Shown here piece by piece: positions 34,846 to 46,631 of a DNA stretch of 64,000 bases. The translations under genes and the position numbers were made by a program. The stretch is from Nemania diffusa (taxonomy: Eukaryota > Ascomycota > Sordariomycetes > Xylariales > Xylariaceae). Positions within the stretch are counted from its first letter, which is position 1. Each line of letters begins with the position of its first letter. The stretch covers positions 5,022,001-5,086,000 of the forward strand of contig JBBPUQ010000001.1 in NCBI GenBank assembly GCA_038501195.1, written 5' to 3'. The notes under the pieces are model-generated. The model saw only the letters and a program-made list of their open reading frames with translations. It was not told the DNA's origin and did no database searches.

Positions 34846-36687
34846 CATATCCTGAAGTAAGCTGATGGAGTACGATGGTTCTTAGATCAGCCTACAGAAT
34901 ATATAAGGAGTATTTAGGTAGGTACTGCACTGTATGGCGACCCCTGACGGCTGCCGTCTAGGACCCTAGGTAGACTAGGTAGTTGGTACCACATTACAAC
35001 CATCTGTTGAGATATTGATGATGACGAAATAGAATTGCAATCGCGAGAGATGTTGGACACTAGATACTCTTAGTACTAGAGTCGATTACTTGCATGACCG
35101 AGGCCGAACACAATTACTATTGTTTTTTTTTACCTACCTACCTATTATATACTAGAGCTCGTATGCAAGCTCTTAAAAGAAATCCTTGTTGGCCAATGTC
35201 CTCGCAAGAAATAGTACCCCTGTCGAGTCGCTAGTCCCTCCGTGTTCATTTCTTTCGAACCTAGGTACTAGAGGGTCCACCCATGGAGCACCCTCTTCGC
35301 TTACGCTCAGAGGGTCCCAAAAATCGTAACCAACCCAAAAATCATAACCAGGTCTTAGCTAGCAAAAACGAAGTAAAAACGCCAATTTCAAAGCCGAATA
35401 CCAGCTGCAACAAACAAACAGAGAAAATTCTAGTACAGGCGATATATTCGTACAATTCAGCGCTATCTGCCGATATATATAATATATAACATAACATGGT
35501 TTGAAAATTATTTCAAAATATCTCAAAACTAAATTTTACGTGACACATATATATATTATATATATCAACAGGTAGCGCTGAATTGTGCGAGTATATCGCC
35601 TGTACTAGAATTTCATCTGTCCGTTTATTGCAGCTGGTATTCGGCTTTGAAGTTGACGCATTTACTAAGAAACCCTGATTATGATTTTTGGGTTGGTTAC
35701 GATTTTTGGGACCCTCTGAGCGTAAGCGAAGAGGGTGCTCCATGGGTGGACCCTCTAGTATCGATAATCACTCAGAACAACGCTGCAAGGGTCAGGTAAA
35801 CATGCTTCCTAAGTGGGTGGGACGTATAAGTGCGGGCGTTTGAGCCCACGCCTCACGCTGATGCTGCCAACTCATCATCCCATGCGCTGTTGAGCCCATG
35901 ATCTTACTGCCTCTCGAACCGCGACCCAATAGAGCCATGCACAAGAGCTTTTGACGATTGAAAAAGAGAAGTCCACCTCAGTTTGAAACTGTCATCAGTT
36001 CAGCGGCTGATGTTTTTTTAGCTCCCAATATACTGTACTAGAGCCAGGTACCGTGGGCTGCCAGCCAATCAGCCAGCAGCAGCACCCCTGCCAGCGCCCC
36101 GACCAACCCCCTCTGTTTTCCCATCATATCGCTCCCGCAGTGACCAAGTACGTACACCAACCCCGCGGCTTTTTGCAGTTACAGGGCTAGACACTCCCAG
36201 AAAAAGAGGCTGGGAATTTGACGTTTGCTGCACATGTAAAAGACGATGCATTAAGGATCTCGCTTTTTTCTGCTTGTCCTCCCTTTGTACCACATTCCTC
36301 TCTCGATTCTTGCCATTTTTCTCTTGCCTTCTTCTCATTTTCGAGAAACCCGAATCGCTGAGACCTGGCGCGCTGACAGCCAACCAAGTACCTACCTACG
36401 CATACCTCTCAAGACACCTGCAGCGTCGGCGATAAGAGATAGCATACAGGTCAACCGGGCGCAACACAGGTCACCAGCTCATTTCACCCAAGACTGCATG
36501 CAACCACTCACCAGCACCCCCGTTGCCATTGCTTGAGACCAGAATAATATTGGCGGAGGGGCGACGACGATAAAAAGCCGAGTGAGTCCACTCGCACCGT
36601 CGTTGGCACTGCTGCGTTCAGTCGCATCCGCGCCCAACTCTCGACTTAGACGGCGACAGCGGCATAAAAAAACAAACGACAGCAAAA
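34846..36687. other. Intergenic interval with palindromic element
   Basis: Holds the 3' UTR of the Rieske gene, the 491-base palindromic element at 35268-35758, and the promoter of the downstream membrane-protein gene, which shows a TATA-like ATAAAAAG near 36571 and GC-rich leader sequence. The minus ORFs at 36069-36387 have no family support. Confidence 0.55.
35268..35758. mobile_element. Foldback (palindromic) MITE-like element with arms of about 220 bases and TA flanks
   Basis: The two ends are near-perfect reverse complements. The outermost 80 bases (starting CTAGAGGGTCCACCCATGG) match with no visible change. The arms then diverge by scattered changes while remaining alignable through TCAAAGCCGAATACCAGCTG and GAAATTCTAGTACAGGCGAT to an AT-rich centre of roughly 60 bases (about 35490-35555). 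TA dinucleotides flank both ends (35266-35267 and 35759-35760), as expected for Tc1/mariner-type insertion. Small mirrored ORFs in the arms (about 68 and 76 codons) are products of the palindrome, not genes. No transposase is present. Transcription through it would give a long hairpin RNA. Confidence 0.8.
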
Positions 36688-37935
36688 ATGCGACTCACTC
36701 ACCCCCGAGCTGCCGCGCCGCTTGCTGCGCTTCTCTTCACCGCTCTCGTCGCTGCCGTCCCTTACCCTCGCGACTCGCTCCGAGACAATGGCTTCGGCTA
36801 CCTACAGCCGCAGGAATGCTCCGAGTACTGCGGCGTCACTAACGAGCTGTGCTGCTCTGCCGACGAGGCCTGCTATACATCTGCTGGTGCCCCCACATGT
36901 ACCGGCCGGACCCATCTTCTTGCTGAGCGGGATTATACCACCACATGGACCGAGACAAGGACCTACACCAGCACAATCAGCTCCTGGTATGTCCCGACAA
37001 CTACCGCCGGCGTGGGAACCGATGGCCAAAACTGTATTCCTCCCGCGGGCTCTGGTGAGATTGAGTGTGGTGTTATCTGCTGCGCAGACTGGCAGTACTG
37101 CGCCTATCCAGGCCAGTGCCTAGCCAATCCGGGCTACAGTACGTTCACCGAAGTCGTGACTACCGGTGTTTATGTCACTACCCAGTTCTCGGCCCCATAC
37201 CGGCCCACGAGCGGACCGTCTTCGACCGGGTCCTCAGCCACCGGCACATTCGCGAGCGCCACAGAGTCCGCCTCCAGCACGAGTCCCGCCGCCGTCTCGA
37301 CTTCTAGCAGCTCGCTGAGCGGAGGCGCCATCGCCGGCATCGTCATCGGCACCATCGCCGGCGTCATCCTACTCCTGCTGCTCTGCTTCTGCTGCATCGC
37401 CAGGGGCCTGTGGTCCGTCTTCGCCGGCCTCTTCGGCGGCGGCAGGAAGAAGAGGTCTTCGGAGCGCATCGAGATCACCGAGGAGCGATTCTCACGACAC
37501 GGCAGCGCTTCCGCTGCCGCGAGACCGGCCCACCGCACCTGGTTTGGAGGCGGAGGCCGACCCGCGACGGCCGCCTCTAGGAAGGAGAAGAGGTCGTCGG
37601 GTGGTGGTCTGACCTGGTTGTTTGCCGGCATCGCCGCGCTCGCTCTCCTGCTCGGCCTCAGAAGAAGCGACAAGCGCAAGGCCGCCCCCAGCCAGAGACG
37701 CTCGCAGAGCAACTGGAGTAGTTCGTACTATTCTGACTCCTATACTCCGACTAGCCCTAGTGAGTTTATCCCTGTTCGATAAACTCCGACATGGGGCGCT
37801 TACTGACTTATTTTCGTGTTCACAGGTAGTTTTAGTTCGGGTAGGAGGACGCGTAGATCGAGACAGTCACGCCAGTCGCGGCATTCGAGACAATCGAGGG
37901 GCACGCGGGCCTCGACACGCCCTTCGAGAATCTGA
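36688..37935 (+). CDS. Cysteine-rich, Ser/Thr-stalk single-pass membrane protein with RS-rich tail (Mid2/Wsc-like layout)
   Basis: Two exons, 36688-37759 and 37826-37935, with a phase-1 intron of 66 bases, give 393 residues. Residues 1-24 are a signal peptide. Two cysteine clusters follow (43-71, ECSEYCGVTNELCCSADEAC; 116-144, with CGVICCADWQYCAYPGQC). Next comes a Ser/Thr-rich stalk at 174-211 and a membrane helix at about 212-236 (GAIAGIVIGTIAGVILLLLL) ending in CFCC, a likely palmitoylation site. The cytosolic part is basic (GGGRKKRSS), includes a second hydrophobic stretch at 307-323, and ends with repeated Arg-Ser-Gln units. The architecture resembles fungal wall-stress sensors, but no WSC domain is certain, so the function is inferred. 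Without the intron the protein would end early in SEFIPVR. Confidence 0.8.
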
Positions 37936-39333
37936 GACCGCCGAGATTCCGATGCCCCAATACCCGCTTAATAACTCTCGACACCCAGCTGTTGCGACCC
38001 ATTTCCCCTTTGCCCATATCTTGTTTATATCCCCGACAAAGAATTTTAGTACATTGCACGACCCCGGCGTTATAGGAAGAATCGGATCACCTCATTTTTC
38101 TCTCTTCTCGGTATATTGATTTAACGACAGAACGCCCCCTGCCTATTGCGCAACGCTCCCGCGAGAGACGACGGAGAGAAAACTGAGATCGGTAAACCGG
38201 GATGAAGCGAGGCCCCATGATGAGGGCAAAATATGGGCTCTCTAGAGAGAGGCCCTGATGAGTTGCTTTCCAACTTATGTATATGCGAATGTTACCTACG
38301 ATTTTAATGCTGAGATGGATATGATTTCCCCATGACGTATAACCGGGGGGACCTGAGGCGAAATCGCGGGGGAGGCAGCCTGCTCGGGAACACAAAACGT
38401 ATATAGAACTCCTCAATGAAACGCTGCCTACTTTTGTGGCTGTATAATTTTCCGTCTTTGTTCTACTCGCCTGATTCGTCTCCCAGTCTAAGCCTTTATC
38501 TCTTGTTGCATCATTAATTAGCTCTACCTTTTCTGTACCTGGCTGGCCAATAGTTGGGTCATCTCAGCAAATCCCTTTTTAAACTTCTCATTTCAACAAC
38601 ACTAACAGGAACCCACTTACTGACGCATACGCTCATGCACCTTGCCTACTCTACCGTATGCCTTATCGTAACACTTAAATAGAGTACTAGGTTGGTCAGT
38701 CCGATTGTCAACTTTTGCTAGAGCCAAGTAATCAATGGCGACAAACCACACAGCTCGGATCGAGCAGGACTGCACCTGGGAGGGCCGAGTCAATCGTAAC
38801 GAGCTAAATTACTTCTCTTTCCCTGAACCAATTTTAAGCTCACTCGTCTACTGTACTCAAAACTTGGTCGGTTTTTTTACCCCACCAGAAGTAGCGGTAA
38901 TGTGTACTATTGGGCATCAGTGGAAAGTAGATAAAACCCTGAATGACCTGCTAAACATCATGGCTACTACATCACTATGAACCGTCACATAATATGTTAT
39001 GTATCGGAAGTTGAAGTGAAGGTGATGTATCAAGATATACGTAAAATGAACAGATTGGGTCTAGACTGTCTCGGTGAGGCTCCAGACCACTGCGAGAGGC
39101 TGGTCCGGTTGTCCTATTCGGTATTCAGTCCATAGCTGGAACCCAGGATTTTCGTAATCGCAAAGCTCTCAATGCAATGACAAGGACGCATTAGATTCGT
39201 ATCCCGGAAATTCCATTCATTCAGTATTTTGGTTCCATTTTCGTAGCTATTTCCGCTACGTCACATGCAAATGAACCCCGGCGACTCCTGATAGGGACCC
39301 AGAAAGCAATAAAGAAACCCCCCGAATGGCCGT
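37936..39333. other. Convergent intergenic interval
   Basis: About 1.4 kb between the 3' ends of the membrane-protein gene and RPL9. An 81-codon plus ORF at 38735-38980 has no recognisable features. Nothing else was identified. Confidence 0.5.
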
Positions 39334-40305
39334 TTACACTTCCTCAACGATGTTAGTCTTTTCCGATACGTAGATACCGTCCAAGAACTATAATTGATAT
39401 TAGTCTATATGGTCTGGATAACAAGGCAAATAGGTAATCAAAGGAGCTCCTCACCTTTCGGATATCCTTGTTGCGAACACGGCAGATCTGCTGGATATCG
39501 GCTGCGCTCTGTGAAACAGCCTCTAGAGAGCTACCTAGGATTAGGAGCTCATCCTTCTGAGCCTTGGAGACCTCGACATCGACACCAGCCTGCATAACAA
39601 CTTTTCGGACGAGCTTCTCTCCAACGAAGTTTCTAAAGCCCACGAGTTAGAATATTTGATTCATCACAATCCTATGTCCCGTCATCCGCGGAGTAAGGGG
39701 GGATGGCAGCCTACCGGATCTCAACCTCCCATAGTCCGGTCTCGCTGTTCTTCTCTAGGTTGACGTTGATGGGAAAATGGGCGTAGACGTAACGCATCTT
39801 GTACTTATAACCCTTGGTGACGCCGACAACTAGGTTGTTGATGAGGGTACGGACGGTTCGGAGAGTAGCGACATTCTTTCTTGAGCCGTGGTGGATCTCG
39901 ATACCGACAACGTTCTTCTGAGGATGAGAGAAGTTGACGGCTAGATGGCTTAGGTCCTTGGAGAGCTTGCCTGTATCGTATCGTTAGATTCCCTGCGCGC
40001 CGTAGAAGGACAAAGATTGTGGGGTAGTCGAAACCGTACCTCTGGGACCCTCGACGGTAACCTTTCTAGACTTGATGGTAACCTTGACTGTTCGTGAATC
40101 GCGTCAGCAATCAATCGCTCGAGCTCGTAATCGTGCATCCGCAGTTCTCGTGTGTTCCGCCCAGGTTGTCCTTCTGCCTCTTCACTGCGCCTAACTCTCA
40201 TTCTCGAATCCAACTCTTGACGAAAGGGAAATAATAAAGACCCAATATCGATGACATACCTCCCTCGGGAATCTCCAGGGTCTCCTGACTGTGAATGTAC
40301 CGCAT
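39334..40305 (-). CDS. rpl9: 60S ribosomal protein L9 (uL6)
   Basis: Five exons on the minus strand, 40305-40260, 40087-40040, 39970-39715, 39632-39455 and 39387-39334, with introns of 172, 69, 82 and 67 bases, give 193 residues. Yeast Rpl9 has 191. The joined protein begins MRYIHSQETLEIPEG, continues VKVTIKSRKVTVEGPRG, contains GVTKGYKYKMRYVYAHFPIN and NFVGEKLVRKVVMQAGVDV, then QSAADIQQICRVRNKDIRK and ends FLDGIYVSEKTNIVEEV. These are the two uL6 domains that bind 25S rRNA near the sarcin-ricin region of the large subunit. Intron 1 lies just after the start region, as is common for fungal ribosomal protein genes. It is divergent from VPS26 across 651 bases. Confidence 0.96.
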
Positions 40306-40956
40306 CTTGACGAAAGTTCTTCAGGTGGGGGGGAGAATCGAAGGCGGAGTCGACCTGCGAGACAGTGTGTTAAGAAGCCTCTTGGAGAGAGTAGCTCAAG
40401 ATTAATTGCACAGGAAATAATAATCAGAAGAGCGAATTAAAGAAAAGGGTTGTCGAAATGGCGGCATTACGTACCTGAAGAATTGGCGATGCGACGATTT
40501 ACTGTTAACTTTTTGTCGAATACACCAAGTGCCAAATGTCGAAGAATTTCGTCTAGGCTAGGAAATTCCTGTGTAGTCGCTAAATTATAGGTACCTAGGT
40601 ACATCTGGCACCCTCCACTTACTTTAGGGCTCGTAGGAGGAACGGGAAAAATTCGGCCGCCGAGAAGTGGGGCTATGTTGATCCACAGCAGGAAAGCTGC
40701 ACGGCCACATGAAACGGAAGCTTCAGCCACATATCCATCGTTGGCTAAGTGGGGTGGTATAGTGGTACCTAGATAGAAGTACTGATAACTCTTAATACCC
40801 TTGAGCTCTCGGAGCCCCACAGCTGCTGTCCAAGGCTCCAGCTATCAACTTAACCACCATCGGCATCCGGCCATCAATAGCGACCTTGCCTTGCGACCTA
40901 CTTCGGAATTGCTATACTATTCCTGAACTAAGTGATGCGAAAAGCCGCCATCTAAG
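40306..40956. other. Divergent promoter interval RPL9/VPS26
   Basis: 651 bases between the two start codons. A polypurine stretch lies just upstream of RPL9 (near 40325-40350), and the minus ORF at 40467-40820 is unsupported. No specific factor site is claimed. Confidence 0.5.
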
Positions 40957-42139
40957 ATGTCCTACTTCTTCTCGACTCCCGTCGACATCGATATTGTCCT
41001 CGATGACACCGACTCGAGGCAAATGGTCGACATCAAGACCGACAAGAACAGGCGCGAGAAGGCGCCCCTTTATATGGATGGGGAGAGCGTACGAGGTTTG
41101 TTTTCCAGCGCTGCAAGGGACTTCTGCGCCGGCGGTGTCGCTAACCAGAAGGTGCTATTCAGGACAAGCTACAATTCGGCCCAAGGACTCTAAGAAGCTG
41201 GAACACATGGGCATTAAGGTTCAATTCATTGGCACGATAGGTTAGTATGGTAGAATATAGGCATAAGATATGGGTGGTCCCTCTCTACCTACAGTCCCAA
41301 AGCTAATACGCGTCTACCATATGTTAGAGATGTTCTTCGACCGAGGCAACCATTACGAATTTCTATGTCTGAATCAAGAACTCGCAGCCCCGGGCGAGCT
41401 GCAACACCCGCAAACGTTTGACTTCAACTTCAAAAACGTGGAGAAGCAGTACGAGTCATATAACGGGATCAATGTTAAGTTACGGTACTTTGTGCGCGTG
41501 ACAGTCGCGCGGCGCATGGCCGACGTCATCCGCGAGAAGGATATGTGGGTGTATAGCTACCGCATCCCTCCCGAGATGAACAGCAGCATCAAGATGGACG
41601 TCGGTATCGAGGATTGTCTACATATCGAATTCGAATACAGCAAAAGCAAATACCACCTCAAAGACGTCATTGTTGGCCGCATATACTTCTTGCTCGTCCG
41701 CCTCAAGATTAAGCACATGGAGCTGAGCATCATCAGGAGGGAGACAACAGGTGCTACACCGAACCAATATAACGAAAGCGAAACCTTAGTTCGCTTCGAG
41801 GTATGACCCTTTTACTACGGCCCCTGTTAGCCGCGCTTATTAGTCTAACGAATCGTGTCTTAGATAATGGACGGTTCTCCATCTCGCGGCGAGACTATCC
41901 CGATCCGACTCTTCCTGGGTGGTTTCGACCTGACACCAACATTCCGCGATGTCAACAAGAAATTTTCAACAAGGTATTATTTGAGTCTGGTGCTGATAGA
42001 TGAGGATGCCAGACGATACTTCAAACAGTCCGAGATCGTTTTGTACCGGCAAGCTCCTGATGCCGTCAGTAATGAGCCGCAAGGAGTCGTTACGGTTCCG
42101 GAGGGGAAAAGATCCATGGCATTACCTATGGCAGCTTGA
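40957..42139 (+). CDS. vps26: Retromer subunit Vps26
   Basis: Four exons, 40957-41095, 41163-41240, 41328-41800 and 41864-42139, with introns of 67, 87 and 63 bases, give 321 residues. The arrestin-like protein begins MSYFFSTPVDIDIVLDD and joins ESVRG to QATIRPKDSKKLEHMGIKVQ. It then shows EMFFDRGNHYEFL, ELAAPGELQHPQTFDF, FKNVEKQYESYNGINVKLRY, and near the end ETIPIRLFLGGFDLTPTFRD and DARRYFKQSEIVLYR. These blocks are hallmarks of Vps26, which joins Vps35 and Vps29 in the retromer coat that retrieves cargo from endosomes to the Golgi. The tail after YFKQSEIVLYR is short compared with the 379-residue yeast protein, as in other ascomycetes. All splice phases agree with uninterrupted family alignment. 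Confidence 0.95.
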
Positions 42140-42413
42140 AGCTCATCAAAAATCAAATTGCCTCATTGGCCGAGACATTAGTGTAATAGACCTATTATGT
42201 ACAAATTTATTAGCGACCTAGGAATTTCTTCGAGAGCATGGTCGAATGGCGTTCGGTTGTAGAAGCGCGAATCAAATCGTAAGAATTAGTGTTTCAGGAA
42301 TTTCAAAAATCTGCCTCATTGCTGTGACCTAGTTTCCCATCTGAAGGTATCATTCATCCAGCACGATCATCCGTATTGTACATTATAGTGTCTACAAGTG
42401 CTAGCTACTCCTT

Positions 42414-45400
42414 CTAGAGAATTTCCATCTCGTCATCTGCAGTGAATCCAAATTGGTTGTTCTGTATTGCGGCAATGCGATCGAGCTCGTCTTGGTATTC
42501 TTTGCGAATATCGGCGAGCGTGACGACCTTGCGTTTTCCATGAATAGGGGCTCCGTTCGCAGCTCCAGCTAGTGGGAGGGGAGGCTCCTCTGCGGTGATC
42601 CAAGCTTGTTTCTGTTCAACGCAGCTCAAGACGTTTATCAGCATGAGGTATTGCCGTGTAACCACGGTATCGAGAACATCATCACTAGTGAATTGGTCCC
42701 CTTCACCGAGTTGTCTAAGCTTGTGGATGCGGTCAAGTAGAATAGCTGCCGCACCGCGATAATCATTCCGTTTAATTCTCCAGGAGTAAAGAATTTGATG
42801 ATACGGGATGCCAGTTATGACATCCATTGTGTCTTCACACTTCTGCGCTAGGACATCATCCACCGCACTTTGAAGACCAGGGAAAGATAGCTGCACCAAT
42901 TCAGCATTGTGGAGGTTATCACACATCTTCTGAATCAAAGCTCGCAAGCATGAGTGTTGTAGGGCACGGTCCTTCATCGCGATCAGCGTCGAATGAGCGA
43001 GCTCAAACTGCGATATGGCCGTCGCTCCACTAAATAGACGGCTTTGTACTTCTAACCGCAGCAAGTCTGCATCCTTCGTTTTCTTGTTGATGAACTGTAG
43101 GGCCAGGCGTGCAAAGTCCACGACGTAACTGTAGGCCCTACATTTTTCATATAATGCAACGATATGTGCATAGTACCGCGGCATACCATTGAATAATAGA
43201 TTCCATTGGTCGTCATCGAGCAAACCACTACTATGTCTCCCAGGGTTGGCTTGAGATATACCTATATTCAGCGTTAGCCCTAACCTTAATCGATGACAGG
43301 ACAATAATTAACTTACTCATACCATAAGCTGCTTTTTTAAAGTACATAGCAGCACTAGAGTAATCACGAAGAGCCAAAGAGACACGCCCTTGGATATAGA
43401 CCGAGAAAGGATCCTGGTTGGAGAACGGAGTTAATTCAGAGGCTAAATCGGCTCTATCCCGGACGAGTAAAGCGCACTGAATATAGTGAGGGTGTAGCTC
43501 AATATCACTATCCGTTGAACAAAGGTTGGTGACAATCTTAGTGATGGCAGATCCTATCATTAATGAATGCCCTGGGGATAAGGATGTCATGCCAAGAAGG
43601 TGTCCTATGCATTCTTCCAAGACAGTATTCAGTTTATCCTCTTCAAATGGCCGTTTGGTGAGAGTCGAGGAAGAGCTGGAAAACGAATTCGCCACCTCCG
43701 TCTTAGAGAGTAGTGTAGGCAAACGAGCATTCGCTAGCCAGCGAATCAGTTCCAATCGGCCCAATGATTGCAATAAGCCCCTATACACTGCACCTATGTT
43801 GACTCTATTGTGTAGCGCGTCTTCGGGGCGATCAAACTCAAATTCCATATGAACGAGCAAGATGAGTTGGCTGAAACAGACGTTCCATTGGAAGTCTGCA
43901 ACATCTTCAGTTGCCTTTACGATGATCCTGCGCCCAAGTTCCGTTAGGGGGTATTCCGTGGGGTGTCTCGGACTCCAAGTCTCATTAAGTGAAGCGAGCA
44001 TCTCTTGGTAGATGTTGGAAGTGACGACGTTGAAATTGGAGCCCAGCACGTCGGTTACTTGAGCGCAATCTTCGTCGGATATCTGGCGCCAGAAACCTGC
44101 CTTATCCGAGAAAAATTGGATGCGCTCTTGATCCGTTTTTGAGGTCGCTTCAAAAAGTTCCACTCGAAGAACCGACTGGCAAATCTGTAGCATGCTATCC
44201 GAGAACCCTTCGACGAAGTTCTGCCCGGTTATTACCAAGGAAGATAAGCTGGAGGCTTCGGCATGTCGAGCCTTTGGGTTGTAGCAAATCTGTTCCAATT
44301 TGCTGCATCTTCTGATGGTTGAAATACTATCAGCACATATAACCCAGGGCAATTCTGATATTGGCTCATACGCCAGGGCGAGTGCCTCGCCTCTTGGTTT
44401 GTCTATCTCGATTAAAATCCGATAAAATTTCCTCCATTGCGCCTCACTGGAAGCGCGAAATTGTTCATACTCCAGTGCGCCAGAAGACGTCTTACTCAAG
44501 ACCAAAGTTGAAGCAATTGCAGAACATATCTGCTCGGCTATACTCTGGCTAGGGTGGTGCGCATTCCTCTCCACATCCCCTGTTGCTCGCCGATATGCGC
44601 TCAATGCAGCATCTAAGGTCGATGGAGAAAACCTGCCGGGAGAGAGGATGAGCTGAAGCCATCTCTCGCTGGTATCAACTGAATCGGAAGGCCCAGAGAC
44701 AGGCGCTGAGGGGATCGTTGTATCAGAGTAAACGGATAACCAGTCAGTTCGCCAACGTGTTGGGAGCTCACTTAGAGGACATGTCAACTCCTGAATACGA
44801 TAGGCAATGTTGTTCTTCCATAACAACCATATTTGAAGATGCCCAGTGCTGTAATGTTCCACCACTCGAAAGTCAGCGAGGGTCCATATGTCAGATCCAA
44901 GCGGTGGTATCGGGATAAAGTGACTGTCTGAGTGTTGGTCCTCTACGTCAACCGAGGCACTGCCGTCGGATCCGAGCATCCAAAACTTGAATTCTCCTGC
45001 ACCAACCGGTGAATAAGTCACACATAGTCTCTTGCCCTGGACTCGACCTATTATGCGAATCAAATTCATCTGTGTTGGGTCGAGTCGCCATTTGCCTATC
45101 TCGTGGGGCTCTCTAGCGGCATTCAGCAAGTCCATTGCACCAATAACTTGCCCACTGTTAAGGTTCCAAATTCGCAAGCGATGGTCGAGACAGACTGTAA
45201 AAAGGAATGACGCGTTGTCCAAACCAAGGCCACTCTCAATGGCGGCGGTAGCAGCAGTTGGGTCGTAGTCACTCCTACTCGACAGGATACTTTTGAATCC
45301 TTGTACCCACCCCTTCGCATTGTAGAAGGTCTCTTTCCAAGGAGACTGGGGCGCTAATAAGAGGTCAGTACTACCATCGTATAGAGTCGAGAGTAGCTTA

Positions 45401-46062
45401 CTTGTGTGGGTATCGTTTTTGTCAAGCCGAATATGCCCGCCATCTGTAAGAGTTAGGATGAGCTGATCACAACTAACAGCTATGAGTCGATATGGGCTCT
45501 TGAAGTTCTGGAGAGCGTTAACGACGAAGATTTTGCATGTGTCGCCTAGCCCACTCTCAACGAAGCCTCGTTTGCGAAAGGAATCGGGTCGCAGGAACAA
45601 TGTGTACAACTGGCCGGCTTCGTCAAGAACGTAGACGGCGATCGCATCGTGGTCTGGCGGATCGGAAAGAGCAATACAGGAAGGTCGTATCGCAGACGGG
45701 AAGTGGAAGTTTAGTATGAGGTTGGCATCAGATGCTCCCTCTTGTTTGCAAACATCGGCGGTCCGGATGCTTAGAACGCTGTTATCTTCGAGAACCCTCC
45801 AAAGGAAGCTCGTCGGGTCCTGGTGATGCCGGCGATAATAGATAGCCGATGCAGTGGCGAGGTGTTTCGCGCGAAGGGCGTCGTCGTCGGCATGTGACCT
45901 AGTCGAACCATTGGTCTGGCGTTTGTGCTTAGATGGATTTGCGATAGAAGGGAGCTTGATATCGACGACGTACGTAGACGAAGCTGGCTCGAAACTCAGC
46001 CTCGTCTCCTTGAAACAGATTCGCGGATCTCGAGTAGCCATTCTGAGTCCATCGACGCCCAA
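42414..46062 (-). CDS. nup120: Nuclear pore Y-complex protein Nup120/Nup160
   Basis: Two exons, 46062-43317 and 43261-42414, with one 55-base phase-1 intron, give 1197 residues, the usual size for fungal Nup120. The N-terminal third is a beta-propeller-like region (for example DHDAIAVYVLDEAGQLYTLF, FLFTVCLDHRLRIWNLNSGQVIGAMDL). The rest is alpha-helical, with LLVHMEFEFDRPEDALHNRV, YIQCALLVRD and, after the splice, SISQANPGRHSSGLLDDDQWN, RYYAHIVALYEKCRAYSYVVDFARLALQF and the final helical repeats. Nup120 (Nup160 in animals) forms one short arm of the Y-shaped scaffold complex of the nuclear pore and is needed for mRNA export and pore distribution. Met1 (MGVDGLRM) and Met8 are both plausible starts. 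It is divergent from RAD51. Confidence 0.88.
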
Positions 46063-46631
46063 CCAAGGGCGGTAGAGGATCAGGGGCGGGTTTGCAGTTG
46101 TGTCGGTATAAATTATTACGCGATGGTTGATTTCGAGGTTCAGTTAGCTACTAGACTGGGCTAGACTAGCTATGTAGGGTAGTAAATAGGCAGAATAACG
46201 TGGTTTCTCTCAGCTCAATGCCTTTGTTTTGGCAGGTGGAAAGCAAGCTTCCAGCTGCTAATTTACTATTAACTTAAACAGAAGCGTCGCACTGTCTCAG
46301 CTTGGTCACGTGTTTCCGTGATTTACGGCAAGAACCGATTTGTTTTCGCCCCGCTAACGCTTGCCACTCCTATCGCGTCAACGCGTTCAGGCAGGCACTA
46401 GCTAGGTACCTAGGTAACTAACCTGCCTAAGTACCTCACTTAGGTACCTATCAGGTAGGCAGTTAGTGAAGCTAACGCGGGGACATAGTTGGAACCTGAG
46501 GATACCCCAGTTCTCTCTTCCAATTTCTAGCATGATTATATGAGCAAATCACTTGATCTCTCGTACCTAAATTAAAACACCCCGACTCCTTTGAACCCAT
46601 TTGTCGGTCTATTAGGTTCGCATTGCCCGGA
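46063..46631. other. Divergent promoter interval NUP120/RAD51
   Basis: 569 bases between the start codons. It holds a CACGTG at 46307-46312, a CGCGTCA-ACGCGT pair at 46374-46386 and a palindromic AGGTACCTAGGTA-rich stretch at 46400-46465. Confidence 0.6.
46374..46386. promoter_or_regulatory. Paired MCB-like elements (CGCGTCA/ACGCGT)
   Basis: CGCGTCA at 46374-46380 runs directly into a perfect ACGCGT at 46381-46386, about 246 bases before the RAD51 start codon. ACGCGT is the MluI cell-cycle box bound by MBF/DSC1 in yeasts, where it drives G1/S expression of DNA replication and repair genes including RAD51 homologues. The function here is inferred from the site and the gene. Confidence 0.55.

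Noticed and set aside
38735..38980. 81-codon plus-strand ORF
   Set aside because: Too short, no features, sits in a convergent terminator interval.
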